64,000 bases of DNA from Immersiella caudata (taxonomy: Eukaryota > Ascomycota > Sordariomycetes > Sordariales > Lasiosphaeriaceae): contig JAULSU010000001.1 of assembly GCA_030512335.1 (NCBI GenBank), positions 4,216,001 to 4,280,000 on the forward strand. The letters run 5' to 3'. The position numbers were made by a program, and so were the translations under genes. The notes below the pieces were generated by a model that saw nothing but the letters and a program-made list of their open reading frames with translations, ran no database searches and was not told where the DNA came from. Each line of letters begins with the position of its first letter. Position 1 is the first letter of the stretch. Positions 22,482-33,878 of this stretch are shown in pieces.

Positions 22482-24232
22482 TCATACCGCCCCTCTCGCC
22501 TGAGACCGCCTCCTCGCCGAATAAAACGCCAGACCAAGCCCCCATAGCCCCAGCAAGATCACCGCTTGCGACGGCGCGAAGATGGCTCCTCGGATGACAA
22601 CAAATCCACTGACCAACGCAAAGATAACTGGAAGAAGCACCGTCGGCTTGTAGGGTCTTGCCAAATCAGGTTCTCGATACCGAAGAACGATGGCTCCCAG
22701 GACAGTGAGAAAGAAGAAGGTGTACTCCCCCAACCCGTTGAAGGTCAGCAGCACCCGGAAACTCCCCAGAAGAATGTACACGGCCGATATTATCAAAGAC
22801 AGAATAATGGCGTTGACAGGAGCGTCAGACGGCGATTCCTTCGGGCCGTCAGGAGGCGAACTGTCATCGCCGCCCTCGATAGGTTGGGCGCCCACTTGTC
22901 CAACAACACTGAAAAGCTGGGGGAACCAATTCATGTTGGCGGCTGCGACGGCCATGCGTCCAGCAACAAAAGAGTTACCCAAAAGCGAACCGGCAACGAC
23001 CAAGCATATCAAGACGGCAGCCACAGTCCCGGAAGCCGGGCCCAAAAAATGCGTGATGGCGGTCTTTGTTAATAAACATCAGCGAGGGGCCAAGCAGCAC
23101 AAGAAGCAATAGGATTGAGACTCACCACGGCGACGCTATCGGTCGTTGACACGATCTTCCAAGGAAGCAAGATGTAATAAGATGCATTGGCGGCAATGAA
23201 GCACAATATAATGGTAGGAATCGACGTGTTGATCGCCAGTGGCAGCTGCTTTGCGGGCGCTGACAACTCGGCCGAGATGTAGATTGCCTAGACATTGGTC
23301 AGTTGTGCATGAACCTCGCTCTCGTTGGTGAGGCTCACCTTGTCCCAGCCTGAATATGCCCAGAGAGCCCCGTAGAGTGCGGCCGAGAGATGCCCCAAGG
23401 TCTCCCAGCTACTCAAATCTTCCCAATGGGTAACGCTTCCGTCAGGGTTGATGCTATCCCGATACCCAAACCAAGATTTCCTGTACCAGTCCAGGGGCTC
23501 CCCTTTCTGCTCCTCACCGCCAATGAATACGTGGATGGCAACAGCTGAGAAAGCAACAAGAACAACCGCAGCGATGGTGACAAACTTGGTGCCCACAAAA
23601 AAGTTGTTGAGCCTGGTGCTTGCTTTCGTACTGATCGAGTTCGCCAGACTGATGAGAACGAGTACCCCAACTGAAAGCAACTTGTGGACAATATTTGCTT
23701 CTTGTCCAACAACCCCGGCAGCCGAGTAGATGCTCTCGATGAAGACGATGCTCAAAATGGCAAGGGTAGCCGGCATGACGGCGACAATCCACGTCCATGC
23801 CGCGAGAAAGCCAAATACATCACCATATATGTACTTTAGGTATGGTTGCACGCCGCCTATTGTATGTCAGTATCTACACCACAGCAAAGATACATGGCAC
23901 TTACCCTCCCCAGGAATAGCAGTCCCCAGCTCCGCCAACGTGCTGGCTCCCGTCCATGCTAAAACGCCTCCAACAAGCCAGACCACGAGCGCAGCCCCTG
24001 GAGACGGCACATTCGTGTCAATTGAACCCGGTGACGTGAAAACGCCGCTTCCAATGACAATGCTGATGACGATCGCAAAAGCCTCCACCGTCCCCAGATT
24101 CCGCGTGAACGTGCCCCTTTCCGCATCGCCCGCTGCACCGCTGCCATTGCCCTCCGATACCGGCCCCTGGCGGTCACCCAACAGCGGTTGTCGCTCTTGC
24201 AATGGGGGCTCGTCCTGTTGCGCCGTAGCCAT
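22482..24232 (-). CDS. APC-superfamily amino-acid permease (LAT/Mup1-like)
   Basis: Four exons (24232-23905, 23856-23339, 23287-23126, 23063-22482) give 529 residues. Donors are GTAAGT, GTGAGC and GTGAGT; the second splice joins WDK to AIYISAELSAP, the expected order in this family. Signatures: IVIGSGVFTSPG in TM1 (the unwound substrate-binding helix of APC transporters), AYSGWDK before the splice and SELSAPxxQLPLAI-type sequence after it. About 12 TM helices follow a ~45-residue polar cytosolic N-terminus. The C-terminus ends shortly after TM12. The relatives include fungal methionine permeases (Mup1/Mup3) and animal L-type transporters; a neutral or sulfur amino acid substrate is likely. 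No link to neighbouring genes is evident. Confidence 0.9.
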
Positions 24233-24967
24233 TTTGTCCGAATTTCAGTGATAGGATGTTGTCCTGAAGTCGAAGCTCGGGGCACGATGACTCGAGACGG
24301 ATGGCTAATTGTTGACTGGGCTCCACACTGGTCGCCCCACATCCGCGCCGGGCGGGAGCGAGCACGCGATCCGTTTTGCCCCTGTCGTCTTGCGCGGCTC
24401 AGGCTCGAATGACGAATTGAGGATGCGGGAGGGGCGGCGGGCTTGCATCGGTGTGTGGGGTGCATTGCGGCGGATTTGCCGGGACACGACTTCCCTCCTT
24501 CATAGAGGCTCGCGCTGCGTTTCGCACACACAAGCTCGTTGCCAGTGCCTATATGTTGAACACCGCGGATGACTTCTCCGAAAACTTTTCAGATCAAGGA
24601 AACTTTACCTGAAATTTACCTGACCCTGGTGTGCGGGGGGACGAAAATCCTACGGCGATATTGTTGCAGGGTTAGGGTTCGATGCCCTCTTCATGAGCGT
24701 TGAGCTTGGTATTGGATGCGTGCGAAAAAGAATGCCATGGAAACAATCCAGACCTGCTGACCAGCGAAGCATGCAGTATCTGTAAAGGACGCAAAGCAGT
24801 CTTGGAAAGAAAAGCAATTCTCTAGAGACACTACCCTGACAGTGTTGCAACAGGCTGCAATGGGCACCAGTCCAAACGTTTTGACCCACACACCCTCTGC
24901 AACTGCCTGGGAATTGCACAGCATCAAAACCACAGTTTCCAGCACAAAGAGATATCAACACATAAAA
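24233..24967. other. Intergenic: permease promoter and tRNA-Lys flank
   Basis: No gene seen. It holds the promoter of the minus-strand amino-acid permease and the 5' flank of tRNA-Lys. Confidence 0.35.
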
Positions 24968-25041
24968 GCCCGTGTGGCGCAATTGGTTAGCGCGCCAGAC
25001 TTTTAATCTGGATGTTGCGAGTTCGAGTCTCGCCGTGGGCG
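24968..25041 (+). tRNA. tRNA-Lys (anticodon TTT), no intron
   Basis: A 74-nt cloverleaf: acceptor GCCCGTG/CGTGGGC with discriminator G, D stem GCGC, anticodon stem CCAGA/TCTGG enclosing CTTTTAA with anticodon TTT, T arm GCGAG-TTCGAGT-CTCGC. A and B boxes are canonical. Confidence 0.95.
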
Positions 25042-26749
25042 TATCCTTTTGGAGATGTACTTTTTTTGCTGATACTTCCTTTGCGCAAACGTTGAGTGGG
25101 AACGCGGTGGTAGTTGACTGACTTTCTTGAAGGCAGGGCTGAGACGTGGGAAGGGTTAGGGTTGGCTCCGGTCCTTTGGAGTTTGGATGCAGGATGGTCC
25201 TCTACATTGTCGGTTTACTGTTTAGGGTAGGGAGACTGTTTCGGGGCACTGAGCGATGCACGGTGGTTACACCACGTGGGAGCGGGGAGGGCAGCCTTCA
25301 CTGTGGCTTGCGGATTCCCCAGGAGCGTGGTGGTGAGGACCACCAAATGAGGTTTTAGAGACATCATCATTCAGGATACAGGAATGATACGGTAAGGCGA
25401 AATCCAAAGGCTAGTTTGAGTCGGAGGTAAGGCTCACGCTCGCACTGATGGGTTTGCACCCACTGCAGCTCGGCTCCCTGAAATATTTGCCGCGCTGCAG
25501 TCCCAGAATTCCGGGGAGAGGGCCCTGCCTACCCAAACTCCGGATGGCTGGACGCAAAATCAGGGACCTCCAGGGCTACCCGTGGGGAAGTAGAAGTTGT
25601 TCCTGAGCCAAATTCCACCATGATGCCAAATGCAAATGGATGGCCAAAGTGCAGAAAGGGGTCAGTTCCACCGCACATGCAGGCCTGCAGAGATCCAAGA
25701 CCGATCCAAAATATTAGACGTAAACAACAATTCGAGCCGACCGGTCGTCGCACAAACACGCCCGTATTGGAATGTCTCGATCAGAATTAAAGATTTCGAG
25801 ACACCGATAACCGATGAGCAATCTTGATGGGGGGACCCTGGAAATGGTTGTTGCCGGACCAGTGACGTCAGATGCGGCCCACCAGGCGAAAAGGCAGAAT
25901 CCGCCCAAGCGCAAAGTTTTCCATCGTGCCCCTGTGCCATCGTGGAGCCGAGCCCACCATCGTGGCAAGGTCAGCTGCGGGAAAGGGTCCAATGCGCATA
26001 GGGATGACTCAAATGGTAGAGTGCAACTGGAAATTGGGCTCGGCGTCCACGCACCCACATTGCTCACCTCGTGCCGCTGCACACTGTCACGGTTGCGAAC
26101 GGGAAGTTGTGTAATGTGTTCGCGATTCGCTGCCTGCTTTGCTCCTGGTGAAGGTATCTGTGAGGTGTCGCCCTTTTCGTTGTACTCGAGTGGTACGCCC
26201 CTATCCAAAGTGACAAATCCCCGACCAAACAAACGCCTGTAAGGTGACCAATAGTCCAGAGCCAAACAGGCCGCGCTGTCACGAATCGGAGTGACGATGA
26301 ATGCCAGTTTTTTCCGCTTCCCCGCCCAAAGCTACCAACCGTGGTATAGAACTGTTTCGGCAATGCCATAAACCCAAATCGCAGTGAACTCCTGATCCTG
26401 TAATGCCGACCATGCTAATACAACCAAACCGACCAAGTGTGGCCGTATAACATCCCAATCCGCTCTTGGACAAGAGCACTATTCTCCAAATAAGTGTGTC
26501 GCGATGTCCGCGGGTCTGTCGTAATCATGCGTGGAATAGCTATGCCGGAGCCTTTTGCATGCTAGCCGGTCGAAAAAAGCGACATCATGTCATCGTCCTA
26601 GTAGTAATAGCGCCCACGTCACGCTTCTGATGTCCGGGACGCCGTCGTGTCCGTCGACAACTCCATGCCATTAACCCATGCGTACCGCATCCGTCCGTCA
26701 AGGCACGCATTTTTCGTCCCATCCATTTTGCCTGAAAACCGTAGCCTCT
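25042..26749. other. Intergenic, no gene supported
   Basis: Open frames up to about 180 codons occur on both strands between 25.5 and 26.4 kb, but their composition (Arg, Cys, Ser, Trp rich) and mutual overlap argue against coding. The right end is the 3' flank of the SCOC-like gene. Confidence 0.35.
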
Positions 26750-27245
26750 TCACTTCTTCGATTTGCTAGTCGTTGCCGTAATCTTGCTAGTCGTCATGAG
26801 ATCCCCAATGTACTTCTGCAGAAACTTGTTGTTGTTGTCAAGTTTATCGTGCTCCTCCTTGACCGCCTCGATCCTGTTGAATAAAACGACGAGAGACTCT
26901 TGCAGTGCCTTGGCATGCCTGGAGCCTGGTCAGTGATGAGACAAGACAGAGACGCATCTGGACTTACCTTTGTAGCTCTTCCCTCGCTGCCTTACCGAGC
27001 GTTTCAATATCCTCGCTGGTTCTCCTTGGGCTCATTGACCTCACGTCGTCAGGCCCAACCTGCATCTCGACTGGCCCTACGTCGGTCGAGTCGCGAGGCA
27101 CAATCATGGTCCCGCTGCTCTTGCGGCTCGGCAGCCGCGGTCGTATGGGCGCCGGAGCGTGGATGCTGCGGTCGACTGACGACCCTGACGATGAATCTGA
27201 ACGGTAGCCCATGTTCGCCCCGTTCGCTGGACCGCTGTCCTCCAT
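26750..27245 (-). CDS. SCOC/Slo1-like short coiled-coil protein
   Basis: Two exons (27245-26968, 26918-26750) with a GTAAGT…CTCCAG intron give 148 residues. The first ~80 residues are low-complexity and Ser/Pro/Arg rich. The second exon is a single amphipathic coiled coil that matches the conserved C-terminal block of the short coiled-coil protein family: …ALQESLVVLFNRIEAVKEEH… then FLQKYIGDLM and a Ser/Thr/Lys tail. Family members bind Arl-type GTPases at the Golgi/trans-Golgi network and take part in membrane traffic and autophagy; yeast Slo1 is the counterpart. The family call rests on the coiled-coil block and tail. Confidence 0.82.
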
Positions 27246-30200
27246 TTATTATTATGCGATACCGATGGTGTGGATGCAAGCGTGCGATCGGGGGAACCGC
27301 GGGTGCGATCGATATTTAAGAGAGCGAGCTGTATAGTATGAACAGACGATCCGTCTCCTCCGTCTCCTCAGCGTAGCAGGTTTGCCGTCGCCACCATTCG
27401 TCAGATGGCTGGCACACACAGAGCGGAGCGTTCTGTGCCTGTTCACGAATTTGGTGCGTCGGTCGGTTTTTGGGGGGGTGCAAGAAGACGGGGTCGACGG
27501 GAGTGAGGCGACAGCGCAAATCCGAGGGCGGCTTGGGCGGGTCTCAGCCTAAGGGGGGGGGGGAGTGGAGGGCAGGTCGCGGTGAGGTGCGATGGGGGGT
27601 GGCTCGTTGGTCGCCGCGGAAGCGTCGCCGGGTGGGTAGAACGTCAGATGTCGGTTGCCAATAGGCAAAAGACAGCAACGGCTTCTTGCTAGGCGGAGCA
27701 GCGAACGACAGGAAGGCTTTGAGACGGACAGCTGCCCAGAAGGGAAGGGAGGAGACGAAGCGTTTAATCCGACGCGGGAAATTCGTGGTGCGCGATTGGC
27801 GGTGGGCAAGGGGTGGAGTTGGTCTGGCGATGGACGGGGGCTGGTCAGGAGATGGTATATTTCTCAGTCCGGTTTCTCTGCCGCGATCAGCAAGCTGTGC
27901 CTTGCTGCGTCCGACGGCGACTGGTTGCGAGGGGCTGTTCGGTGTGGTCACAGGAATGCAGGGCCAGGACTTTGTTTGGGAGTTGCTGTTGCGGGAAGCG
28001 AGCTGCCGATCGGAGCCTTGAGGGAGGAGCGGCGCTTGGGCAATTAAAGCTGGCAGAATGCGGACGCAGGTTCAAGGGTCGTGTCTAGCAATGGCGACAG
28101 CGCAATGCACGATGTGCAACGAGGCGCAACTCTAACGGGAGGGTTTTTGGTCTTGCTTCGCCGGCGCGGTGAACCTGGTCGAGGAGCCATGGGCGCACAA
28201 GCGCTCCCGTGTCTGATTTCTCGTTCGGTTGCCAGCAGAGCTGTGGCTGCCTGAGGCGCTGGCATCCGTTTCCCCATTTGGAGCCATTTTCTGGGTTAGC
28301 TCAGGAATTGCCAAAGCGTTGATCGGCGCCAGTGACGACACAAGGCTCCCTTTTCATTGGTGGGCCTATCGAACAGCAGGGGTCCAGGGCATGTCTTCGA
28401 TGATGAAATGGCTGCAGCTTGTGAGAATCCCATGCCACAACCACGCCAATTCGCACCGTCTTCCAAAAGCGGCACACGATGGGCATTTGGTTTCGACGCC
28501 AGGCGGTCGTCTTCATGTTTACACCCTGCAGATTCTGCAGCCTCCCCTCTGCTACTGCAACTCTATCGCCATGTCGAGACAGCATGATCACTCTGGATCT
28601 CTCGTCGGGTCGACATTAAAAGCGCCACCGGGTTCGGTAACCTTGAGCCTCGATTCCAACCCTCACGTTCCCGACCGCCAGGTGGGATGCTTTCTTACCT
28701 TTGGGCCCCCCTTACGTACCCCAAGTATTTGCCTGCTGCCTTACTCATCCAGTCGATCGTCGAATACATTAGCCCATAGTGTACACCCGGCGGATGGCGG
28801 TGACCCTGCGCCGACCGTGCCACCCCGTGTCTTGGTTGTCCTTGTTTTGGGATCCCAGCCAGCAACGTGTTACTAAACCCCGCTTCCAACTGCGCTTCGC
28901 AAATTCTGAGCTGCGCCGGCCCACGCGCTCCTTTTGCTGGCCCTTGAAGGCAACACGGTCTTCTCGTCAAGCCGATGAAGCAGGGCAGGGTGATGAAGTG
29001 TGCCGTCCTCAGGTTGTGCTTTCGGGGCGGCGCTTCGGCAATCGGTTCAGCTCAGTCAGACATTCGATACACGGCTGCCCGCCTAGCTGGGTATCTGGGG
29101 TGAGATTATGTCACGATCAGCGGTAACACCATGCGCAGCTGCCGCGCAGCTCAGGTGCTGCTTTGCTTTACGCTCACCATTTTCGGCTTCACGTGCCTGT
29201 TCTATTTCACCTTGACCGCGGGGTGCTGACTGACACCACGCAGTGCTCGGACGGCAGTCATTCCGAGCGGTACTTCTGTTACTCTGCACCCTGTCACTGG
29301 GGACGTGGCAGGCTACTCCTGTGTTCCGTGTTCGAGCTCGGTTGACAGCAATAACTCGCCGCTTCTTAAATTACACTACAACCTCACTGCCCGAAGCCAT
29401 ATATCGGTTCATTCTCGTCTCTGGCAGGTTTGCTGACGATGTGGCCAGCCAGTCTCACCACACTTCCACGGCCGAGACATCTCTATGAGAGGATTGGTCC
29501 TCGTGGTCCAGCAGGCAAGACTCATCAGCAAGTGCTGTCTCGGGCGAGCCAGCAAACAGAAGCAAAAACAGCAAACACCAAGGGCCCACCAGCCAGGTGA
29601 CAACACGAAGCGACACGAAGCGATGGAGCCAGAATAGACGCTCAGAGTGGTGCAGCATGCCAAGTCTTTGTCGCACTGTGTCCAGACGCTGAAGATCTGC
29701 TCGAGGGCCGATGTACCCGAGCAGAGCAGATCAGCCAACCCCCAAAGATGTCACTGGTCACACCGTGTCACCTGCTGGGGGCGGCTTGTTCGGCCACCGG
29801 AAGCCTGCGAGTCAAAAACGATCCTGCCGACTCGGCGGAGCCATCCCGCAGCTACAGCGCAAAAATTATCACCGGAGGCGGACGTCTGCCTCCGTCTCGC
29901 TGCTTCTCTCGACAGCCACCCAGGGGTCGCCACACCCGTTGCGGATCGTAAACCCTCCACCACCTGGCAACTTGCGGTCGGGACTTCCCGGGCCTCTCGC
30001 ACAATATTTCACCCTGATCATAACACTTACACCCCCTTCTCGGGCCGCGAATCTGCCACGTCGCAACACAACTTTGCTCCAGCGGGAACAAATCTGCCAA
30101 GGTATATCTTGTCACGGCCTCCCGGAAATCGGCATTATTCTGCTGCCAAGATTCTAACTCGTCCTACACCCATGCAACAGGATGGGTCCCAGACAAGCCA

Positions 30201-32530
30201 CCTACACTCAGGGTGCAGCACACGAAACTAATGCCGGCGCAAGCGAAAGAAGCCTCTTCACTTCTGCGGTTTTCTAGTCACTCTGCCGGTGCGGAGCCAG
30301 TCGCCTGCCCAATCGATGAGTTTTCACCTTTTTGCATTGGTTTGTTGTGCTCCCTTCAACCACAGCGTTGCTTTTGCCAACTCTTCAACTCTGCTTCACA
30401 TTCCCTAACCTTGTTGAGGGGCTGTGGCAGAGGTCAGAGCCATAATGCTCGCAGACCTAAAAACTTTCTAGATATTCATCTGGCTCACGTTTGTGTGGCG
30501 GTTCACAGTTCCTTCAACAGTTCGCCGGAGATTTTCTGGTTTGTAAGAGCATACGCTGCACTACACGCTCAATATAATGCGGTGCCAGACTCCCACGGAG
30601 ATTCGGCACGCTTGCAAGGCCACCAGTAACGCGATATAGTTTTTCGACTTCAGAGTTCTAGCACAGCACAATGTCCTCGGTCACTGTGTGAGTGAAGCCT
30701 AGACTCCAAGAACCCATGTGGGTACTCAAACATATGCACGGCGATCGACATCGGGTCATACGACTTCGCGGGACCCCCACCTGTCCAAATCCCGACGACA
30801 GCACCGTTGATCTTGCCCAACACACACCTAACCGATGGTGACACGGGAAGCCAAGACGGCACCAGCTACCGACGAGCGGGAGCAATCACACTCACCGCTA
30901 TCAAATCGTGACGAACTCCCAGAAGACATAATTAGTGTTAGTCTGGTGTCAATATCAAATGGAACATACAGGCAACGTTCAAGAAAAAGTTACCCAGGTA
31001 TCAAACGGAAACCCTTGCGCTGAAGTTCCCGTAGACATCCGGAAATATCCATCTTGAGTTGATCGTACCGTTGCTTTCTCTTGAAATCTCCATGGTACTC
31101 CAATTCCACTGAAGCCTTGGCGAGAGCCAAACGTTGCGTGTCTTTAGATCTTCCACCCGGTTTTCAAACTTGCTCCCCCAACCTCAACCCCGAGACCCGA
31201 GAGCCCCACCGCTCGCCATAGCGCCCTATAGATCACTTCGGCCGCGCTTTATTTCAACAATTCGGCAACGGCTCAGCTGGCGGGAGACTCGCACTCTTTC
31301 GGCAGTTGAACAAGCGTTAACATCGCTCATAGTTCCCTCTGTGATCCGGTTCCTTGGTGTGTCCATATCGTGGATGTCTTCTTTGAAGTGCAGTGCGGTC
31401 GGTCCCTGGTGCGTGCATGAGTGAATGCGGTGCCAGTGTGCTTGTTGTGGGTCCCGATGGTCCCTATGAGGTAAGCTTCTCCCTTCCCCTTTACAGATCC
31501 CCAGGGTCGACCGGCGGTTGGGTCATTCCGAAGTGTTTCTTTTTTTCTCTTTTTTTTCTTTTCTTGTTTTTTTTTTTTTTAGTTTTTTTATTCAGGATGG
31601 TGATGGTGATGGTGATGGCGGGCGGGACTTTGTCTGAAGTGGATATCAGGCAAGTATAATGCCACTGGCTGGAAAGTATTCGTTGTCGCACACAATGGTG
31701 ATTTCCGTCACAAATCATCATGGCGCCCATAACTGAACTAGCCAGCATTCCTTTCCTCAAAGAGGATTCAACCATTAAGAGATCATCGTCATCATCATCA
31801 GTTTACATACCAGCCTCTTGCTATTGATGACCTTCAGATTCAGACGTAGGACAGTGTTTCCAATGCTGGATTCATATAACGGAGAAGAGATCTTGTGCTC
31901 AAGATGTCATGGGGACCTGGAAACATGCCGACAAGGAAATCAAAGTTCAACCTCGTGTGTACGGCACTGGCTCTTCCCAAGCCTTGCAAGACTTTAAACT
32001 GACAGGAGGTTTCACATTTCACAAGTGATTCAAGCAATGGCGAGAGATCGACATTGAGCAGAGAGTGGTTGAAAGACTTCTTATATTGAAAACTTGAATA
32101 TCAGGTATGATGGAAGTGATAGGTAAGGCTGATATACAGGGGGGCTTTCAGGACGAAACAAAGCAGAGTGCTTTAAAGAGTCGTGGCCCATCAAATTTCA
32201 GCTGATGCAGGCATATATGTTGTCGCGATATAGGATCTTACCGGCTCCGAGGATTTAGAACCCTAGTTGCGGGCTAAATCCAGATCAATGAGAGCGAGGA
32301 TGCCGTCTCCTATTTCGTCAATGCCGAAGCAATACCGGAACAATAGGTATGATTGCCGTTTTTGGGTTCCCTTATCAGCTTCGCGGTGCTTATGGTCCGA
32401 ATCGTGCGACTACTCAATGCGAAGAACCGACCTCGATCTGTCGACTTTTTGGAGACGACGTAATTGTGTGCCGAGCACGACTCTGGGGCCTCACATCTGG
32501 TAGTCGCAGGTGGAATTAGAACTTGGGACC
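27246..32530. other. 5.3 kb stretch without a supportable gene
   Basis: Frames of up to ~215 codons (28229-28876 plus) are present but overlap others on both strands and show no domain. Visible structure: an 11-G run (27553-27563), T-rich tracts at 31540-31590, a GATGGT hexamer repeat at about 31597-31620 and an ATC-rich stretch near 31788-31801. A patch around 30650-30870 reads somewhat protein-like on the minus strand but has no start or splice context. The last ~500 bp are the promoter of the secreted DUF4360 protein. Confidence 0.35.
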
Positions 32531-33211
32531 ATGAAACTACTCAGAATCGTCAGCATATGCGTCCTCGCTAGCCCAGCACTCACTTCCCCTCTGGACCTTT
32601 CCATCACCGCCGACTCCACAGCACCTCCAGCCAACGAGATCACAATCAACTCCGCCTCCACCTCCGGAAGCGGCTGTCCTCGCAGAACCGTAGCCATCAC
32701 CATCAGCCCCGACCGCACCGCTCTCACCCTCGGCTTCGACGAATTCCAAACCTACGTCGGCCGACGATACCCTGCCTCCGACCGCGACAAGAACTGCCAA
32801 ATTCGCTTGAACCTCTTCTACCCCGGCGGGTACACTTTTGCTGTTCTTGACGCGACGTACCATGGCTATGCACAGCTCGACGCAGGTGTAACTGGGAGCC
32901 TGAGCACATCCTACTCCTTTGTAGGGGGTAGACCGGATAGGAGGAGCGGCAGGACGGAGAGTACGACGCAGACGAGTCTGTCAGGTGGAGGGCAATTTGA
33001 AGCGGGATCGAGTTACATGAAGACGGATTCGATACCGGTGAGCTCGAGGGTTAGGGCGCCGTGTGGGAGGAATGCGACAATGGTGATTAGAACGAGGATC
33101 AACTTGGAAGGGGATGCGAGTGGGGAGGCAGAGGGGATGTTGACAGGGGATGATGCCACGTTTGCGTTGACGCAGATGGTGAGGGTTGAGTGGGAGCCTT
33201 GTAGTGAGTGA
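32531..33211 (+). CDS. Secreted DUF4360 protein
   Basis: Single exon of 226 residues. Residues 1-19 form a signal peptide (MKLLRIVSICVLASPALTS). The mature part matches the DUF4360 layout: GSGCP near the start, a central block with NCQIRLNLFYPGGYTF and YHGYAQLDAGV, and late Cys in APCGRN and WEPC, so four Cys are available for two disulfides. The function of this fungal secreted family is unknown. The in-frame upstream GTG/CTG context is not used because the signal peptide starts cleanly at ATG 32531. Confidence 0.88.
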   Translation: MKLLRIVSICVLASPALTSPLDLSITADSTAPPANEITINSASTSGSGCPRRTVAITISPDRTALTLGFDEFQTYVGRRYPASDRDKNCQIRLNLFYPGGYTFAVLDATYHGYAQLDAGVTGSLSTSYSFVGGRPDRRSGRTESTTQTSLSGGGQFEAGSSYMKTDSIPVSSRVRAPCGRNATMVIRTRINLEGDASGEAEGMLTGDDATFALTQMVRVEWEPCSE

Positions 33212-33878
33212 TGCTTGTCTTGGAGTTAGTAGGGTTAAGTAGGAATGGAGTTGTGGTGGAGCGTACAGTGTTCCTGAGATCGGCAGTGTATCTTGGCGCT
33301 CAATAGATGAAATGCATTTGTGGACCTGGTCCGAGCCTTGGAAATCACCATTTGGGATGCGTTGCATCTCTTCAACTTGCAGGCAGAGGGGTGGTGTGCT
33401 CGCAGGACACGATCGCAAAGCAGCGGGGGGTACGGGGTTCTGCGAGAGAGAGAGGGGGGAGTCTTGGAAAAGTGGAGCAACCACCTTCGAGAAGAACTGC
33501 GGGTGAGGGGACGGATGCGAGAGAAGCTTGGCCTGGTCGCTCATCACATTCGCCCATCCCATTACCCCTGAATCTGTGTTACACATGCAGGGGGAGTAAA
33601 CAAATCTACGGAATGGAGTCTGATGCGTATCTCATGTCCCAAACGGCGGATTTCCTCTCTCGGAGACATTTGGCTTTGCGCGACTCCTTCCCGTTAGTAA
33701 TCAAGCCGTGCTTGTCAGCGGGGCAAATCAGCCGGCCGAGTCCCCGCTGCTACGTCAGATTTTGACGCGCAGGCTCCCACTGAATCCTGGACCCAAAGAG
33801 GATATAACCCCAAACCCGCTCCGCCCGCCTCCAAACCATGCCTCGAACCTCCTCCGCTCCCCTTCCAAGCCCAGCGCA
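33212..33878 (+). other. Intergenic/5' leader region
   Basis: Short frames on both strands without domains. The downstream DUF1624 gene frame is open upstream to an ATG at 33708, but the codons between are repetitive Pro/Asn/Leu and unlike the protein, so I treat them as 5' leader. Confidence 0.4.

Noticed and set aside
28229..28876. 215-codon open frame on the plus strand
   Set aside because: No domain, no bias, overlaps other open frames on both strands; composition looks like translated non-coding DNA.
30650..30870. Protein-like patch on the minus strand
   Set aside because: Short, with no start context or splice partners. Could be a very old remnant but I cannot support it.
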